The position numbers and the translations under genes are program-made. Of a stretch of DNA of 64,000 bases, positions 31,960 to 40,461 are shown piece by piece (the first letter of the stretch is position 1; each line of letters opens with the position of its first letter). The notes beneath the pieces were generated by a model. The model saw nothing but the letters and a program-made list of their open reading frames with translations, did not search any database and was not told the DNA's origin. The DNA is taken from assembly GCA_001799575.1 (NCBI GenBank), contig MGTT01000021.1, positions 1-64,000 of the forward strand. The letters run 5' to 3'. This DNA comes from Elusimicrobia bacterium GWA2_56_46. GTDB lineage: Bacteria > Elusimicrobiota > Elusimicrobia > Elusimicrobiales > UBA9959.

Positions 31960-32934
31960 CTATTTCCTCACCGTCTTGCTTACGGCGACGCGCTCGAAGA
32001 TCCCTTCGGCGCGTTCTTCGGCGTCTTCGCTTATAGCCTTGCCGGCGAACTTCAGGAAAACGTCGTCCAGCGTCACGCGCCTTACCTCCACTTCCTCGAT
32101 CTTCCCCCCGCCGTTCAAAAGCGCCTGCAAATTTTTGCCGGAATCTATTATACCTATCTTATAACGGCCGTTTTCGCGTTCCACGCTGTTGACGAACGGG
32201 AGCTTTCGCAGGGCTTCCTCGTCTACCGCGCCTTTGAGGAAGACCAGATCCCGGCCGACTTTTTTCTTTAACGCGGCGGGCGTATCCAGTTCTATTATTT
32301 TGCCGTTGTAAATGATGCCTATGCGGTCGGCCAGGCTGTCGGCCTCTTCCATGTAGTGGGTGGTGAGGATAATAGTGGTCCGGTGCGCTTCTTTCAGTTC
32401 GCGGATATGAGTCCAGACGGCCTTGCGGCTGGCCGGATCCAGGCCCAGTGTGGGTTCGTCCAGAAAAAGTATTTTCGGATCGTGTATGAGGCCGCGTGCG
32501 ATCTCCAGGCGTCTGCGCATTCCGCCCGAGTAGGTCTTCACCAGGCTGTTCCCCCGGTCGGTCAGACCGACCAGGGCCAGCATTTTGTCTATCTTTAGGT
32601 TTATCTCGCGGCGCGGCATTCCGTACAGCATGGAGTGGAGATAAAGGTTCTCCCGGGCGGTCAGGAGGTCGTCCACGCTCGGTTCCTGGAAGACTATTCC
32701 TATGTTGCGGCGCACTTCCAGCGGCTGGGTGTTTATGTCCTTGCCGGCCACGAGGGCCGTGCCTGAGGTGGGTTTAACCAGTGTCGCCAGCATGCTTATG
32801 AGCGTTGTTTTACCGGCGCCGTTGGGCCCCAGCAGGCCGAAAACCTCCCCCTCCGGTATTTCCAGCGAGACGCCGTTCACCGCCGTGACTTCGGTGTAGC
32901 GCTTGACCAGGTTGTCGGTCTTGATGGCGGGCAT
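31960..32934 (-). CDS. ABC exporter ATPase (DrrA/daunorubicin-resistance type)
   Basis: A 324-aa ATPase. Walker A GPNGAGKTTLIS (about residues 36-47), signature YSGGMRRRLEIARGL, Walker B ILFLDEPTLGLDPASRK, switch His in LTTHYMEEADSLADR. The C-terminal ~80 residues form the DrrA extension (VEVRRVTLDDVFLKFAG). Partner of the downstream permease. The ATG is preceded, 6 bases away, by TAGAAT on the minus strand, giving a leaderless-type start. Confidence 0.93.
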   Translation of the reverse strand: MPAIKTDNLVKRYTEVTAVNGVSLEIPEGEVFGLLGPNGAGKTTLISMLATLVKPTSGTALVAGKDINTQPLEVRRNIGIVFQEPSVDDLLTARENLYLHSMLYGMPRREINLKIDKMLALVGLTDRGNSLVKTYSGGMRRRLEIARGLIHDPKILFLDEPTLGLDPASRKAVWTHIRELKEAHRTTIILTTHYMEEADSLADRIGIIYNGKIIELDTPAALKKKVGRDLVFLKGAVDEEALRKLPFVNSVERENGRYKIGIIDSGKNLQALLNGGGKIEEVEVRRVTLDDVFLKFAGKAISEDAEERAEGIFERVAVSKTVRK

Positions 32935-32940
32935 AGCTAG

Positions 32941-32946
32941 ATTCTA
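32941..32946 (-). promoter_or_regulatory. -10 element of the ABC exporter operon
   Basis: TAGAAT preceded by TTTTG on the minus strand; 6 bases separate it from the ATG at 32934. No Shine-Dalgarno is present. Confidence 0.4.
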
Positions 32947-32960
32947 CAAAATTGATAGTT

Positions 32961-33048
32961 GCCATAAGCTATACGCCATAAGCCGTACGCAGAAAGTTAA
33001 TAATGATGGATATTTTTGAAAGCCTCTGGCTTATGGCCTATGGCAGGC
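32961..33048. repeat. Inverted word-like repeats (GGCTTATGGC type)
   Basis: GCCATAAGCTATACGCCATA and AGCCGTACGC at 32961-32992 face GGCTTATGGCCTATGGCAGGC at 33028-33048 in the opposite sense. The same words occur at 16556-16583. They fill most of the 179-bp gap between the exporter operon and the next terminator. Confidence 0.65.
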
Positions 33049-33059
33049 AATTAATCGCG

Positions 33060-33093
33060 CAAAAAAATCCCCGTCCTTTCGGACGGGGATTCT
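33060..33093 (-). terminator. Strong rho-independent terminator for the outer-membrane protein gene
   Basis: On the minus strand AATCCCCGTCC, loop GAAA, GGACGGGGATT and a run of T. An 11-bp perfect stem 20 bases after the stop of the gene ending at 33114. Confidence 0.93.
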
Positions 33094-33113
33094 TCGTGTG
33101 ATAGCCTTTAATT

Positions 33114-34655
33114 TTAGAACAGCAGGCCGAAACTGGCTGAGACTTCGGCTTTGGTCGGATATTTCTTGTCCTCGATCTCGATCTTGTTGGAACTGACCAC
33201 TCCGGCCACGTCGAAGTGCATATAGAGCAGGTTGATCCCGAAGCCCGCGGTGTAGGCCGCGTGCGAGTCGCTGTTGCCGATGTTCTTCATTATGCCGGCG
33301 CGCAGGGGTATGTTGAACGCCTTGCGGTTGATAATGTTGAACTCCGTGCCCAGCGCCAGCTGGCGGGACTTGAAACCGTTTACCGGTGTCAGGTTTTTGG
33401 TGAGATCCAGGTCGGCGGCGATGTGCCAGAAGTTGGCGGGGCTGATCGCCAGGCCCATGCGTGCCTGGGTGTCCAGGTGCGTCTTGCCGCCCTGCGCGTC
33501 CGGGTTCGTGAAAGAAGGGCGGTTGAGATTCCTGAGCACCAGCCCGGCGCGCGGTTTCATCGGCAGTTTGGCCGAGAGTTTGGTGAGGTCGTACATCGCG
33601 CCCAGGTCTATGGCGGGCGCCCAGGAGGTTTTCATCCCGTCGGTGAAGTCTTTGAACGGATCGGTCATGCCGGTCTCATTCTGCAGAACTTTGAACTTGG
33701 TGTATCCTATGCGGCCGTTCACAAGTTTAAGATTTCCGCCGACGGTGAGGCCGCTGACGGGCTTGATGGGCCGCGCCAGGCCGAAAGCCAGCTCGGTAAA
33801 AGAACCGCCCTTAATGGTCAGATCGGTCTGGTTGTTGGAATAGGGGTTACCCGAAGCGCCGGCCGCGATGATGGGTTGAGCGGCTTCGGCGTTGGCTACA
33901 AGGATGTTGGCGGCGTCGGTTATCTCCTGGTTGGTCATGGAGGCGGCCGCCTGGTTGACCAGGGCATTGGCCAGTTCGGCGGCGTTGGCCGGGGTGAGAC
34001 AGGTCGGAGAACCACAGATAAGATTCGCGATATTCCCGTAACCGATGGTGGTGATCGCGCCGGCGATGGCGGTGGCCGCCGCGGCTTGTGTCGGGTCTAC
34101 AGGAGCCGTGACGGTGGCGTTCAAGGTTACGCCGCTGACGAGCCCGCCGTCGGTTCCAAGTCCTATGTTCGTGGTGTCCACGAAAGGGCTGGCGCCCAGG
34201 GAGGTGTAATTATTCACGGAAACGGTCACCTTGGCGAATTTCAGATTGAGTCCGCCGGCCGCCTCCACTAAAGCGCCGGTGCCTTTCTCGTTCATGTTCT
34301 GTATCAGAGGAAGGCTCTTGACGAATACGGCCATCTGCTGGGCGTTCATGGCCGTGCCGTCGTTTTGCGCCGTCTGCAGGGCCGTATAATCCTTTGCCAC
34401 CTGGCCGAGCTGGCTGGCGTTCTCCATGGTCTTGCCGGTGAATTCGATGCCGGCCGACACGGGTATCTCCATGCCGGAGACATTTTTCTCCTGGTAAAGT
34501 CCGGCGGGATTCCAGTACTGGGCTATGGGGCCCTGTGCCATGCCGACGAAAGCGCCGCCCATGCCCATAGGCCGCGTGCCGAGTATCTGCCACTGCTCGG
34601 CGTATGAAACCGAACTCACAGTCAGCAGGATCGCGAACGTAAATATTTTTTTCAT
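33114..34655 (-). CDS. Outer-membrane protein of the TraF/PorV-like family
   Basis: A 513-aa secreted protein. Signal peptide MKKIFTFAILLTVSSVSYA; the mature N-terminus QILGTRPMGMGGAFVGMAQG and QYWNPAGLYQEKN match the family often labelled conjugal-transfer TraF, related to FadL/PorV barrels. A long Ala/Asn-rich insert (about residues 160-270) precedes barrel strands that end in ASFGLLF with the terminal Phe expected of outer-membrane proteins. The start at 34655 follows GGGAG and a TATAAT; the upstream in-frame ATG would lack a signal peptide. No other conjugation genes are present. A pole-to-pole strong terminator follows. Confidence 0.8.
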   Translation of the reverse strand: MKKIFTFAILLTVSSVSYAEQWQILGTRPMGMGGAFVGMAQGPIAQYWNPAGLYQEKNVSGMEIPVSAGIEFTGKTMENASQLGQVAKDYTALQTAQNDGTAMNAQQMAVFVKSLPLIQNMNEKGTGALVEAAGGLNLKFAKVTVSVNNYTSLGASPFVDTTNIGLGTDGGLVSGVTLNATVTAPVDPTQAAAATAIAGAITTIGYGNIANLICGSPTCLTPANAAELANALVNQAAASMTNQEITDAANILVANAEAAQPIIAAGASGNPYSNNQTDLTIKGGSFTELAFGLARPIKPVSGLTVGGNLKLVNGRIGYTKFKVLQNETGMTDPFKDFTDGMKTSWAPAIDLGAMYDLTKLSAKLPMKPRAGLVLRNLNRPSFTNPDAQGGKTHLDTQARMGLAISPANFWHIAADLDLTKNLTPVNGFKSRQLALGTEFNIINRKAFNIPLRAGIMKNIGNSDSHAAYTAGFGINLLYMHFDVAGVVSSNKIEIEDKKYPTKAEVSASFGLLF

Positions 34656-34737
34656 TGTCAGGTTCTCCCAGGTTTTATTATACCAAGCCCTCGCTTGTTC
34701 CAGATACCGCGCCGCAGGAGATAGTATAGTACTTTTT

Positions 34738-35403
34738 TCAGATTTTTGTGTGTAACATTGGCACAAAACGGACTTCGGTGATAAAGGTTTCCTTTATTTC
34801 GGCCCCGTTCTTTGTGTAGAGCATCAGGCGCTGGGCGCCTTCTTCGCCCACGGGCGCGGCCAGGCGGCCCTTGTCTGCCAATTGGTCGAATAGCGCCCGG
34901 GGGATCCGGGGCGCCGCGCAGGCCGCTATTATGGCGTCGTAAGGCGCGTGCTCCGGCCAGCCGTCCGCGCCGTCGCCCGTCCTGAATTTTATTTTTGAGT
35001 AGCCTTCGGCGGCCAGAACCGCTTTGGCTTTTTCGGCCAGGGCGGGGAATAATTCCACGGTATATATCTGCCCGGCCAGTTCGGCCAGGATCGCCGTCTG
35101 GTAGCCGGAGCCGGTGCCTATCTCCAGAACTTTTTCCCCGCCCCTGAGCCCCAGCAGTTCCGTCATCAGGGCCACGATATAAGGCTGGGAGATGGTCTGG
35201 TTTTCGGCTATGGGCAGGGGGTGATCCTCGTAGGCGCGCGTTCTGAGATAATCATCCACGAAAATATGGCGGCGCACTTTCCCCATCGCCTCCAGAACCC
35301 TGCCGTTTTTCACTCCGCGCGGGATAAGCTGATCCTCCACCATCTTGCGGCGTATAAAGGCCTGGTATTCCGCGAACTTTGAATTCAGGAGATCTTTGAA
35401 CAT
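34738..35403 (-). CDS. pcm: Protein-L-isoaspartate O-methyltransferase
   Basis: Repairs isoaspartyl damage in proteins. Motifs: the N-terminal VEDQLIPRGVKNGRVLEAM and DHPLPIAENQTISQPYIVALM, then the SAM-binding GEKVLEIGTGSGYQTAILAEL. Length 221 aa from the ATG at 35403, which overlaps the preceding stop by one base (TAATG); this start also gives the family's usual N-terminus. An upstream extension in the same frame is out-of-frame coding sequence of the CoA-binding gene. Confidence 0.94.
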   Translation of the reverse strand: MFKDLLNSKFAEYQAFIRRKMVEDQLIPRGVKNGRVLEAMGKVRRHIFVDDYLRTRAYEDHPLPIAENQTISQPYIVALMTELLGLRGGEKVLEIGTGSGYQTAILAELAGQIYTVELFPALAEKAKAVLAAEGYSKIKFRTGDGADGWPEHAPYDAIIAACAAPRIPRALFDQLADKGRLAAPVGEEGAQRLMLYTKNGAEIKETFITEVRFVPMLHTKI

Positions 35404-35780
35404 TACCAGAGGCCTTCTTTTACCATGAAGCAGGCGGTGACGGCCCTGATGCCGTATTCCAGCGCTTTCTTCTCGGCTTTCGGGGATTCGGAGCCGGGCT
35501 GCATCCAAATGGTTTTTATGCCGAGTTTATTGCACTGTTCGACGATCTTTTCCGTGGCTTCTGGAGGTATCACTGTGATGACGAGATCCGGCCTGGGCTC
35601 CAGGTCTTCCAGGTTCTTGTAAATATGCCGGCCCAGGACAAAGCCGCCTTTGGGGTTCACGCCGTTTACCGGATAGCCCGCGTTCAGCAGTTCCCGGAAG
35701 ATCCGGTGGCCGTATTTGGAGGCGTCGCCGGAGACGCCGATAACCGCGATCTTGCCGTAAGCTTCGGGGTTCATTTTCAT
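35403..35780 (-). CDS. CoA-binding domain protein (YccU-like)
   Basis: A 125-aa Rossmann-fold protein: KIAVIGVSGDASKYGHRIFREL, then GGFVLGRHIYKNLEDL and VITVIPPEATEKIVEQCNKLGIKTIWMQPGSES. Members bind CoA and resemble the N-terminal part of succinyl-CoA synthetase alpha; the physiological role is unclear. It overlaps the upstream secreted-protein gene by 4 bases and pcm by 1. Confidence 0.9.
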   Translation of the reverse strand: MKMNPEAYGKIAVIGVSGDASKYGHRIFRELLNAGYPVNGVNPKGGFVLGRHIYKNLEDLEPRPDLVITVIPPEATEKIVEQCNKLGIKTIWMQPGSESPKAEKKALEYGIRAVTACFMVKEGLW

Positions 35781-36769
35781 TTTTTCTCCCCTATCCTGTA
35801 GAATTCCAGGCCCTGCGCGTCCTTGTGCGAGCAGTCCACGAACACCCTGCCGTGGTAGCGGGATTTCTTATGGGAAAAATACAGCCACTTGCCCGTGTCG
35901 CGGAAAGCTTTGGTGTAATCCAGGTCGTAATCCGTAGAGTCTATCTCTACGACTTCGGCGGTTTTGGGGTGGTCGGCTATTTCCACCGCGGGCAGGGCCG
36001 GGAGATATTTGGGAGACAGATTTTCAAGATGCGCCGGGAATTTCCCCTCTTCCCTGCGGTAGGCCGAGAGTGCGAAAGTGACTTCCGAAACGGCCACCAG
36101 CGTTTCGGTTTCGTTGGCCAGGTCTTCCCCGGTGGAAGAGGAGGCGGTTGCGCCTGATCCGGCCGCGGGGCCGGTTTTACCGGCCCTGGGTCTGGGTTCT
36201 ATGACCACGGACGTAAGTTTTGGGCCCGCAAGTTCCGTGTCCATGGCCTGGTAAAGATCCCTGGCCGCCAGTATGGCTGATTCCGTCGCGGCCGGCTTAA
36301 GGCGGCCTTTTATTTCTTTCAGGATCCTTACGCTGCGCAGAACGCTTTCAAGCAGGCCGCGGTAATTTTTCAGGCCTTCGCGTTCCGCTCCGGGTTCCGC
36401 GATCCTGAAATAAGGGGCCGCGGCTTTGTTCACGGCCTTGTCCAGTTCATAGGCTTTTTTAAGTGTGCCCGTTGAAACGCGCAGGCCCAGATTCTCGTAA
36501 AGGGCGGAGAGTGTTTCAAGCCGCTCCATGGTTCCGTAAAGGAGGCTGTTGACTTTTTTCGGATCCACGCCCGCCGGCCTGGCGGCTGCGGGTTTGCGGC
36601 GGGCTCTTCCCGGCTTTTTGGCGGGTTTCACCGGGGCCGCGGCGGCCGGCGCCGAGATTTGCCCCGCAGCGGGCCGCTTAGCCGCCTGGACCGGCGCGGG
36701 AGTCTGCGCCCGGGTGTTAACCGCGGCGAAGATGACGATCGCTGCGAAGACCACGCTTGGTAATTTCAT
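35777..36769 (-). CDS. Secreted protein with pilin-like C-terminal module (1)
   Basis: A 330-aa protein with a signal peptide (to about TRAQ, residue 22), a basic Ala/Pro-rich linker (25-65), a helical region (70-190), a flexible Gly/Ser/Thr linker, and a C-terminal module (about 225-330). That module resembles the soluble part of major pseudopilins: ALSAYRREEGKFPAHLENL, then KYLPALP, and CSHKDAQGLEFYRI. It is shared with the downstream neighbour at 36779-37423, so the two are paralogues. No prepilin peptidase site or N-terminal pilin helix is present. Confidence 0.7.
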   Translation of the reverse strand: MKLPSVVFAAIVIFAAVNTRAQTPAPVQAAKRPAAGQISAPAAAAPVKPAKKPGRARRKPAAARPAGVDPKKVNSLLYGTMERLETLSALYENLGLRVSTGTLKKAYELDKAVNKAAAPYFRIAEPGAEREGLKNYRGLLESVLRSVRILKEIKGRLKPAATESAILAARDLYQAMDTELAGPKLTSVVIEPRPRAGKTGPAAGSGATASSSTGEDLANETETLVAVSEVTFALSAYRREEGKFPAHLENLSPKYLPALPAVEIADHPKTAEVVEIDSTDYDLDYTKAFRDTGKWLYFSHKKSRYHGRVFVDCSHKDAQGLEFYRIGEKK

Positions 36770-36778
36770 GGGTTATTC

Positions 36779-37423
36779 CTAGTACTTATAAAGTTCTATT
36801 CCCTGGTCGTCTTTGTGGGAACAATTCAGGACTATCATGCCGAAGCCGGCGGATTTCGGATCGTTGATATAGAGCCAGCCGCCGGTGTCCGAGATCCTTT
36901 CCCCGGTGACGGGCCCGCTGCTCAGTTCTATGGCGGCGGTTTTGGCGTGCTGGGGCAGTTCCAATTCCGGCATAGCGGGAAGATATTCCGGGACAAGTTC
37001 GGCCGGGGTCGCCGGGTAATTGCCTTCGGTATTCCCGTAGTAGGTTATCAGGGCCGTGCGGACGTTGAGGAGTTCCGCTTTGGCCGCGGCCATCCGCGCT
37101 TTGACCAGCAGCTCATTTTCCTGTTCTTCCATTTCCCTGAGAATAGCCGGGCCGAGGAGATCCTTCACGCGGGCGTCAAGCTTGTCTATTTCCCCCGCCA
37201 CTTTGCCCAGCTCTTTCTGATCCACGAGCGAGGCTTTATTGAGGAGGATCGAAAGGTGTTTCAGGGCGCTGAGTATTCCCGCCGCGTGTCCGGGCTGTTG
37301 TCCGGGAATGAGTTCGGCGGTTACGGCGGGTTGTGTTGAGAGGGCCGGGGCCTCTTCGCCCGCGGCGTCCGCCCGGCAAACGGCCAGCGTCAGTAGGAGC
37401 GGCAAGATCACTGTTCTGTTCAT
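36779..37423 (-). CDS. Secreted protein with pilin-like C-terminal module (2)
   Basis: A 214-aa protein with a signal peptide (MNRTVILPLLLTLAVCRADA). A helical region (50-125) precedes a C-terminal module with ALITYYGNTEGNYPATPAEL, YLPAMPELEL, DTGGWLYI and NCSHKDDQGIELYKY. These features line up with the gene at 35777-36769, indicating duplication. The layout is like the globular half of a GspG pseudopilin exported by Sec rather than by the type II/IV pilin route. It starts 2 bases before the surE gene's stop region. Confidence 0.7.
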   Translation of the reverse strand: MNRTVILPLLLTLAVCRADAAGEEAPALSTQPAVTAELIPGQQPGHAAGILSALKHLSILLNKASLVDQKELGKVAGEIDKLDARVKDLLGPAILREMEEQENELLVKARMAAAKAELLNVRTALITYYGNTEGNYPATPAELVPEYLPAMPELELPQHAKTAAIELSSGPVTGERISDTGGWLYINDPKSAGFGMIVLNCSHKDDQGIELYKY

Positions 37424-37424
37424 T

Positions 37425-38177
37425 TCAGAATTTCCAGTTTTCCAGTTCGGTCACGAATTTGTAATCGGTGAGATCGAACTGCAGGGGCGTTACCGAGATC
37501 CGGTTCCGGCTTACGGCGGTAAGGTCGCTGTCGGGTGAAGCGTCTTTCTGGTTCAGCGAGCCGGTAAGCCAGTAATAGGTCTGGCCGTGCGGATCCGTGC
37601 GCTTGTCGAAGCGGTCGCTGAAAAGAGTGCGGCTCTGGCGGGTGACGCTGACGCCCTTTATCCGGCCGGCGGGGACGGCGGGGATATTGACGTTCAGCAG
37701 CGTCCCGGCCGGCAGGCGGTTCCTGGCGGCGGAGGAGGCCAGTTTCACGGCGAAAGCGGCGGCGCAGCGGAAGTCGGGTTTTATAAAAGTGTCCAGGGAA
37801 ACGGCGATGGACGGTATGCCGAACAGGGCGCCCTCGGTCGCCCCGGAGACGGTGCCGGAATAGAGAACGTTATAACCCATGTTCGCCCCCAGGTTGATCC
37901 CCGAAAAGACGAGATCCGGCTTCTTCTTCATGAGGGCGCGGATGGCCAGTTTGACGCAGTCGGCCGGAGTGCCGCTCGTGGCGTAGCCGAAGAATTTCCC
38001 GCGCCGCCTGGCCTCGGTCACCCGCAGGGGATCGGTCAGGGTTATCGCGTGCCCCACGGCGCTGCGCTGGGTGTCCGGCGCCACCACGGTCACATTGCCG
38101 GCTTTCCGCAGGGAATCGTAAAGCGCAAAGATGCCTTCCGAATAGATCCCGTCGTCGTTGGTTATGAGTATTTCCAT
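37425..38177 (-). CDS. surE: 5'-nucleotidase SurE
   Basis: Nucleoside-monophosphate phosphatase linked to stress survival. The N-terminal MEILITNDDGIYSEGIFAL holds the metal-binding Asp pair, then GTPADCVKLAI, LVFSGINLGANMGYNVLYSGTV and SIAVSL. Length 250 aa. I prefer the ATG at 38177 because the family begins MxILxTNDDG; a GTG three codons upstream overlaps the previous stop. surE and pcm are often neighbours, here separated by the pilin-like pair. Confidence 0.93.
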   Translation of the reverse strand: MEILITNDDGIYSEGIFALYDSLRKAGNVTVVAPDTQRSAVGHAITLTDPLRVTEARRRGKFFGYATSGTPADCVKLAIRALMKKKPDLVFSGINLGANMGYNVLYSGTVSGATEGALFGIPSIAVSLDTFIKPDFRCAAAFAVKLASSAARNRLPAGTLLNVNIPAVPAGRIKGVSVTRQSRTLFSDRFDKRTDPHGQTYYWLTGSLNQKDASPDSDLTAVSRNRISVTPLQFDLTDYKFVTELENWKF

Positions 38178-38182
38178 GTAAT

Positions 38183-39376
38183 TCACATCTCCGATTGTTT
38201 TATGAGCTGATTGTAAAGAAATTCCCCGGCCGTCCCCGCGCCCAGGTCGCGGGCCGTGGAATTGACGGTCGCGCAGAGATCATGCTGGTAGGCGAAAGGC
38301 CGCTGTTCCCCGGCGGAGCTTTCCCGCCTGCGTCCGGCGATATTGACGATATGCAGCATCATCATCACTCTCCCGGAGTAATCCAGGCAGTCCCCGTAAT
38401 AAGCCGCGGCGAAGTTCAGCGCTGATTTTATGAAGCCGGCCGCGTCTTCGGGCCGGAAGATGTCCCTCCCCCCGTATCGCTCGCGCCAGGAGCGGTCCGC
38501 CAGCGCGAAAACCCCGTTTTTGTAAAAACAGGCCGCCTGGATCTCTTCCTCGCCCTCGGCCTGGGCGTGATAAACGGTGAATTTGTCCGGGGCGGGGCCT
38601 TCTTTGGAATAAACGGGGGCGGCCAGGGGCATTTCACCGCGGCGGGCCTCCAGCCATCCCTTATGCCGCGAGACCGAAAAATTATTCCGCATACCCTCCA
38701 CCGGATGGATGGTCAGCGCCGTATAAAGTTCGGTGGAGCCCCTGAACACCCATTCCGGGTCAAAAAGATCGAAAAAAAGAATGTTGGACTTGGCGCGGGC
38801 GGCGGGGGCGGCCGCGCGGCTCCTGCGGAGTTCTCCCGCTCCGTACGGGATGTAGGCGTAAGCCTCCACGCTGCCCAGCAGGATGCCGGCCGGAACGTAA
38901 AGTTCCTTTACGGAATCGTCCAGCACGTCGTAAACTTCGGCCGGGATGACCAGCACCGAGCCGCTGGCCACGTTGCGGGCTTCATTTTCCAGCCTGGCCG
39001 CGAGTATCACCCCCGAACTTTTGATAAGCCTGCCCACGTCCGTCCAGAAGCGCGCGGGAGAGGAGGCGGCCCCCATCCTGAAGCGCCGTTCCGGCAGCGC
39101 GGCGCGCAGCCGGTCCAGGATGGTGCGGGACATCGCCTCTCCGGAACGCATAAGGTCGTCCTCGTCCCCCGTGGTGCCCAGGAAAGCCACTGCGCCGTCC
39201 CCCTGCCAGGAGCCCGTGATCCCGCCCCATTGCTTCACCTCTTCCACCACGGTGTTGGTATAGATGCCGTTGAGCTTGCGGTACTGTTCGGGGCTTATGG
39301 CGGCCATGACCTGTTCGCTGTTTATCATGTCCACGCGCATGAAAAATAATTGTCCGTATTCCCCGTTTTTAAGCAT
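38183..39376 (-). CDS. Degenerate class III nucleotide-cyclase-like domain protein
   Basis: A 397-aa protein. Residues ~8-175 follow the class III adenylate/guanylate cyclase homology domain: FFMRVDM with Asp16, GGITGSWQGDGAVAFLG with Asp60, and VILAARLENEA with Arg128, ending GSVEAYAYIP. The Lys that selects ATP is missing in the GSWQGDG strand, and the Asn of the VNxAAR motif is Ile124, so catalysis is doubtful. The C-terminal ~200 residues (VFRGSTELYTALTIHPVEGM, FYKNGVFALADRSWRERYGG) are not recognised. It overlaps the surE start region. The gene above it encodes a membrane protein of unknown function. Confidence 0.6.
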   Translation of the reverse strand: MLKNGEYGQLFFMRVDMINSEQVMAAISPEQYRKLNGIYTNTVVEEVKQWGGITGSWQGDGAVAFLGTTGDEDDLMRSGEAMSRTILDRLRAALPERRFRMGAASSPARFWTDVGRLIKSSGVILAARLENEARNVASGSVLVIPAEVYDVLDDSVKELYVPAGILLGSVEAYAYIPYGAGELRRSRAAAPAARAKSNILFFDLFDPEWVFRGSTELYTALTIHPVEGMRNNFSVSRHKGWLEARRGEMPLAAPVYSKEGPAPDKFTVYHAQAEGEEEIQAACFYKNGVFALADRSWRERYGGRDIFRPEDAAGFIKSALNFAAAYYGDCLDYSGRVMMMLHIVNIAGRRRESSAGEQRPFAYQHDLCATVNSTARDLGAGTAGEFLYNQLIKQSEM

Positions 39377-39382
39377 GGTTCC

Positions 39383-40081
39383 TCAAATTTTTTCTAAACC
39401 GGCACGCTCCGGCCCGGTGTCGGGAGGAGCTTCGAAGAGGGCGGCGGCTTTTGCGCCGCGCGCCAGCAGCGGTTTGGCCTCGGCTATTTCATAGGTCTCG
39501 CCGCGGATAACGCTGAAAAAGAATTTGTCTCCCGCGAGCCTGGCCTCATACAATCCCGCGTCGCAGAAAGGAGCCATGGCCTCGTCCAGTTTGTTGAGGG
39601 CGTCGTCGGTCAGCGCGTCCCGGGGCTCCAGCCGCAAAACGAAGCCGCGCGAGTCCATGAGGGGCGGGGCGGTTATTTCCGGCGGCAAAGACGCCAGCGG
39701 CCTGCTGAAAGATCCCTCCTTGTGGACGTACAGGCGCGCGTTGCGCGGGTTCGCGACCGTAAATTCAATATCCAAAGAAGCCGGATGCTTCCGCCTCGCC
39801 TCGGGTATCCATTTATATTTTACCGGCATCCCCGACAGCCGGCCGTCCGTAATGCCGAGCTCCGAAGAGAAGTCCCTGTCCAGGGCGCCGTTCCCCGAGC
39901 CGATCTCCGGAAGTATCTTTTTCGCCAGCCACCGCGAGCCGAAAGCGAATAATAATCCGAAAAGCAGGGCCGGAATAATGAACATCTCCTCCGGAATCTC
40001 GGACAAAAAACGGGAGAAAGGCCGGTGAGAGCCGCCGCCCGCCGCCTCACTTCCTTCGTAGTGCGTAACATTCTTTCCCAT
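39383..40081 (-). CDS. Hypothetical membrane-anchored protein
   Basis: A 232-aa protein. One hydrophobic segment (about residues 33-50, MFIIPALLFGLLFAFGSRW) is followed by a soluble domain of mixed charge (SLDIEFTVANPRNARLYVH, PRDALTDDALNKLDEAM, DKFFFSVIRGETYEI). It ends 6 bases before the cyclase-like gene, so the two are probably co-transcribed. A Shine-Dalgarno (GGGAG) precedes the ATG. I do not recognise the family. Confidence 0.6.
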   Translation of the reverse strand: MGKNVTHYEGSEAAGGGSHRPFSRFLSEIPEEMFIIPALLFGLLFAFGSRWLAKKILPEIGSGNGALDRDFSSELGITDGRLSGMPVKYKWIPEARRKHPASLDIEFTVANPRNARLYVHKEGSFSRPLASLPPEITAPPLMDSRGFVLRLEPRDALTDDALNKLDEAMAPFCDAGLYEARLAGDKFFFSVIRGETYEIAEAKPLLARGAKAAALFEAPPDTGPERAGLEKI

Positions 40082-40109
40082 ATGGGATCTCCCTGATGCC
40101 CGCCGGCGG

Positions 40110-40334
40110 TTATCTGGAGTTAATAAATTCCTTTATAATTTGTCCGGCTCTGGCGGCTTGCTCGGATGGGACTACGATTTGGATTCCAAGGGACATTCCC
40201 AAGGCGATCATCTTGTTGGCGTTGGTATGCAGTAACCGGCAGAATATGTCTTCGGATTCCAATGCCTGCCGGACGCACTCGGCTTCCGTGGGATCCGGGG
40301 TTTCATACACGACTATCGGTCCGGAATCGGTCAT
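40110..40334 (-). CDS. DUF2007-like small signal-transducing protein
   Basis: A 74-aa protein of the DUF2007 (putative signal-transducing) type: GPIVVYETPDPTEAECVRQALES, then a short strand IQIVVPSEQAARAGQIIKEF. The start at 40334 is fixed by AAAGGAG 6 bases upstream; an earlier in-frame ATG lies before that site. Function unknown. It precedes the membrane protein and cyclase-like gene on the same strand. Confidence 0.75.
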   Translation of the reverse strand: MTDSGPIVVYETPDPTEAECVRQALESEDIFCRLLHTNANKMIALGMSLGIQIVVPSEQAARAGQIIKEFINSR

Positions 40335-40461
40335 ACATACTCCTTTAACCATAAACCAGGTTTCAAGCTGTTGAAGAAATGCCCGCGGAAAATATTCTCC
40401 TGCATCTATTATATAAAAAGTAGTACGTGGGGGATGTCCAAGGCGGGACGCCAGCCTCGGC

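Noticed and set aside
33216-34271. 351-codon plus-strand frame
   Set aside because: Antisense to the outer-membrane protein gene; no recognisable domain.
33114-34655. Conjugation locus suggested by the TraF-type label
   Set aside because: No other transfer genes; the family name is historical and the protein looks like a general outer-membrane barrel.
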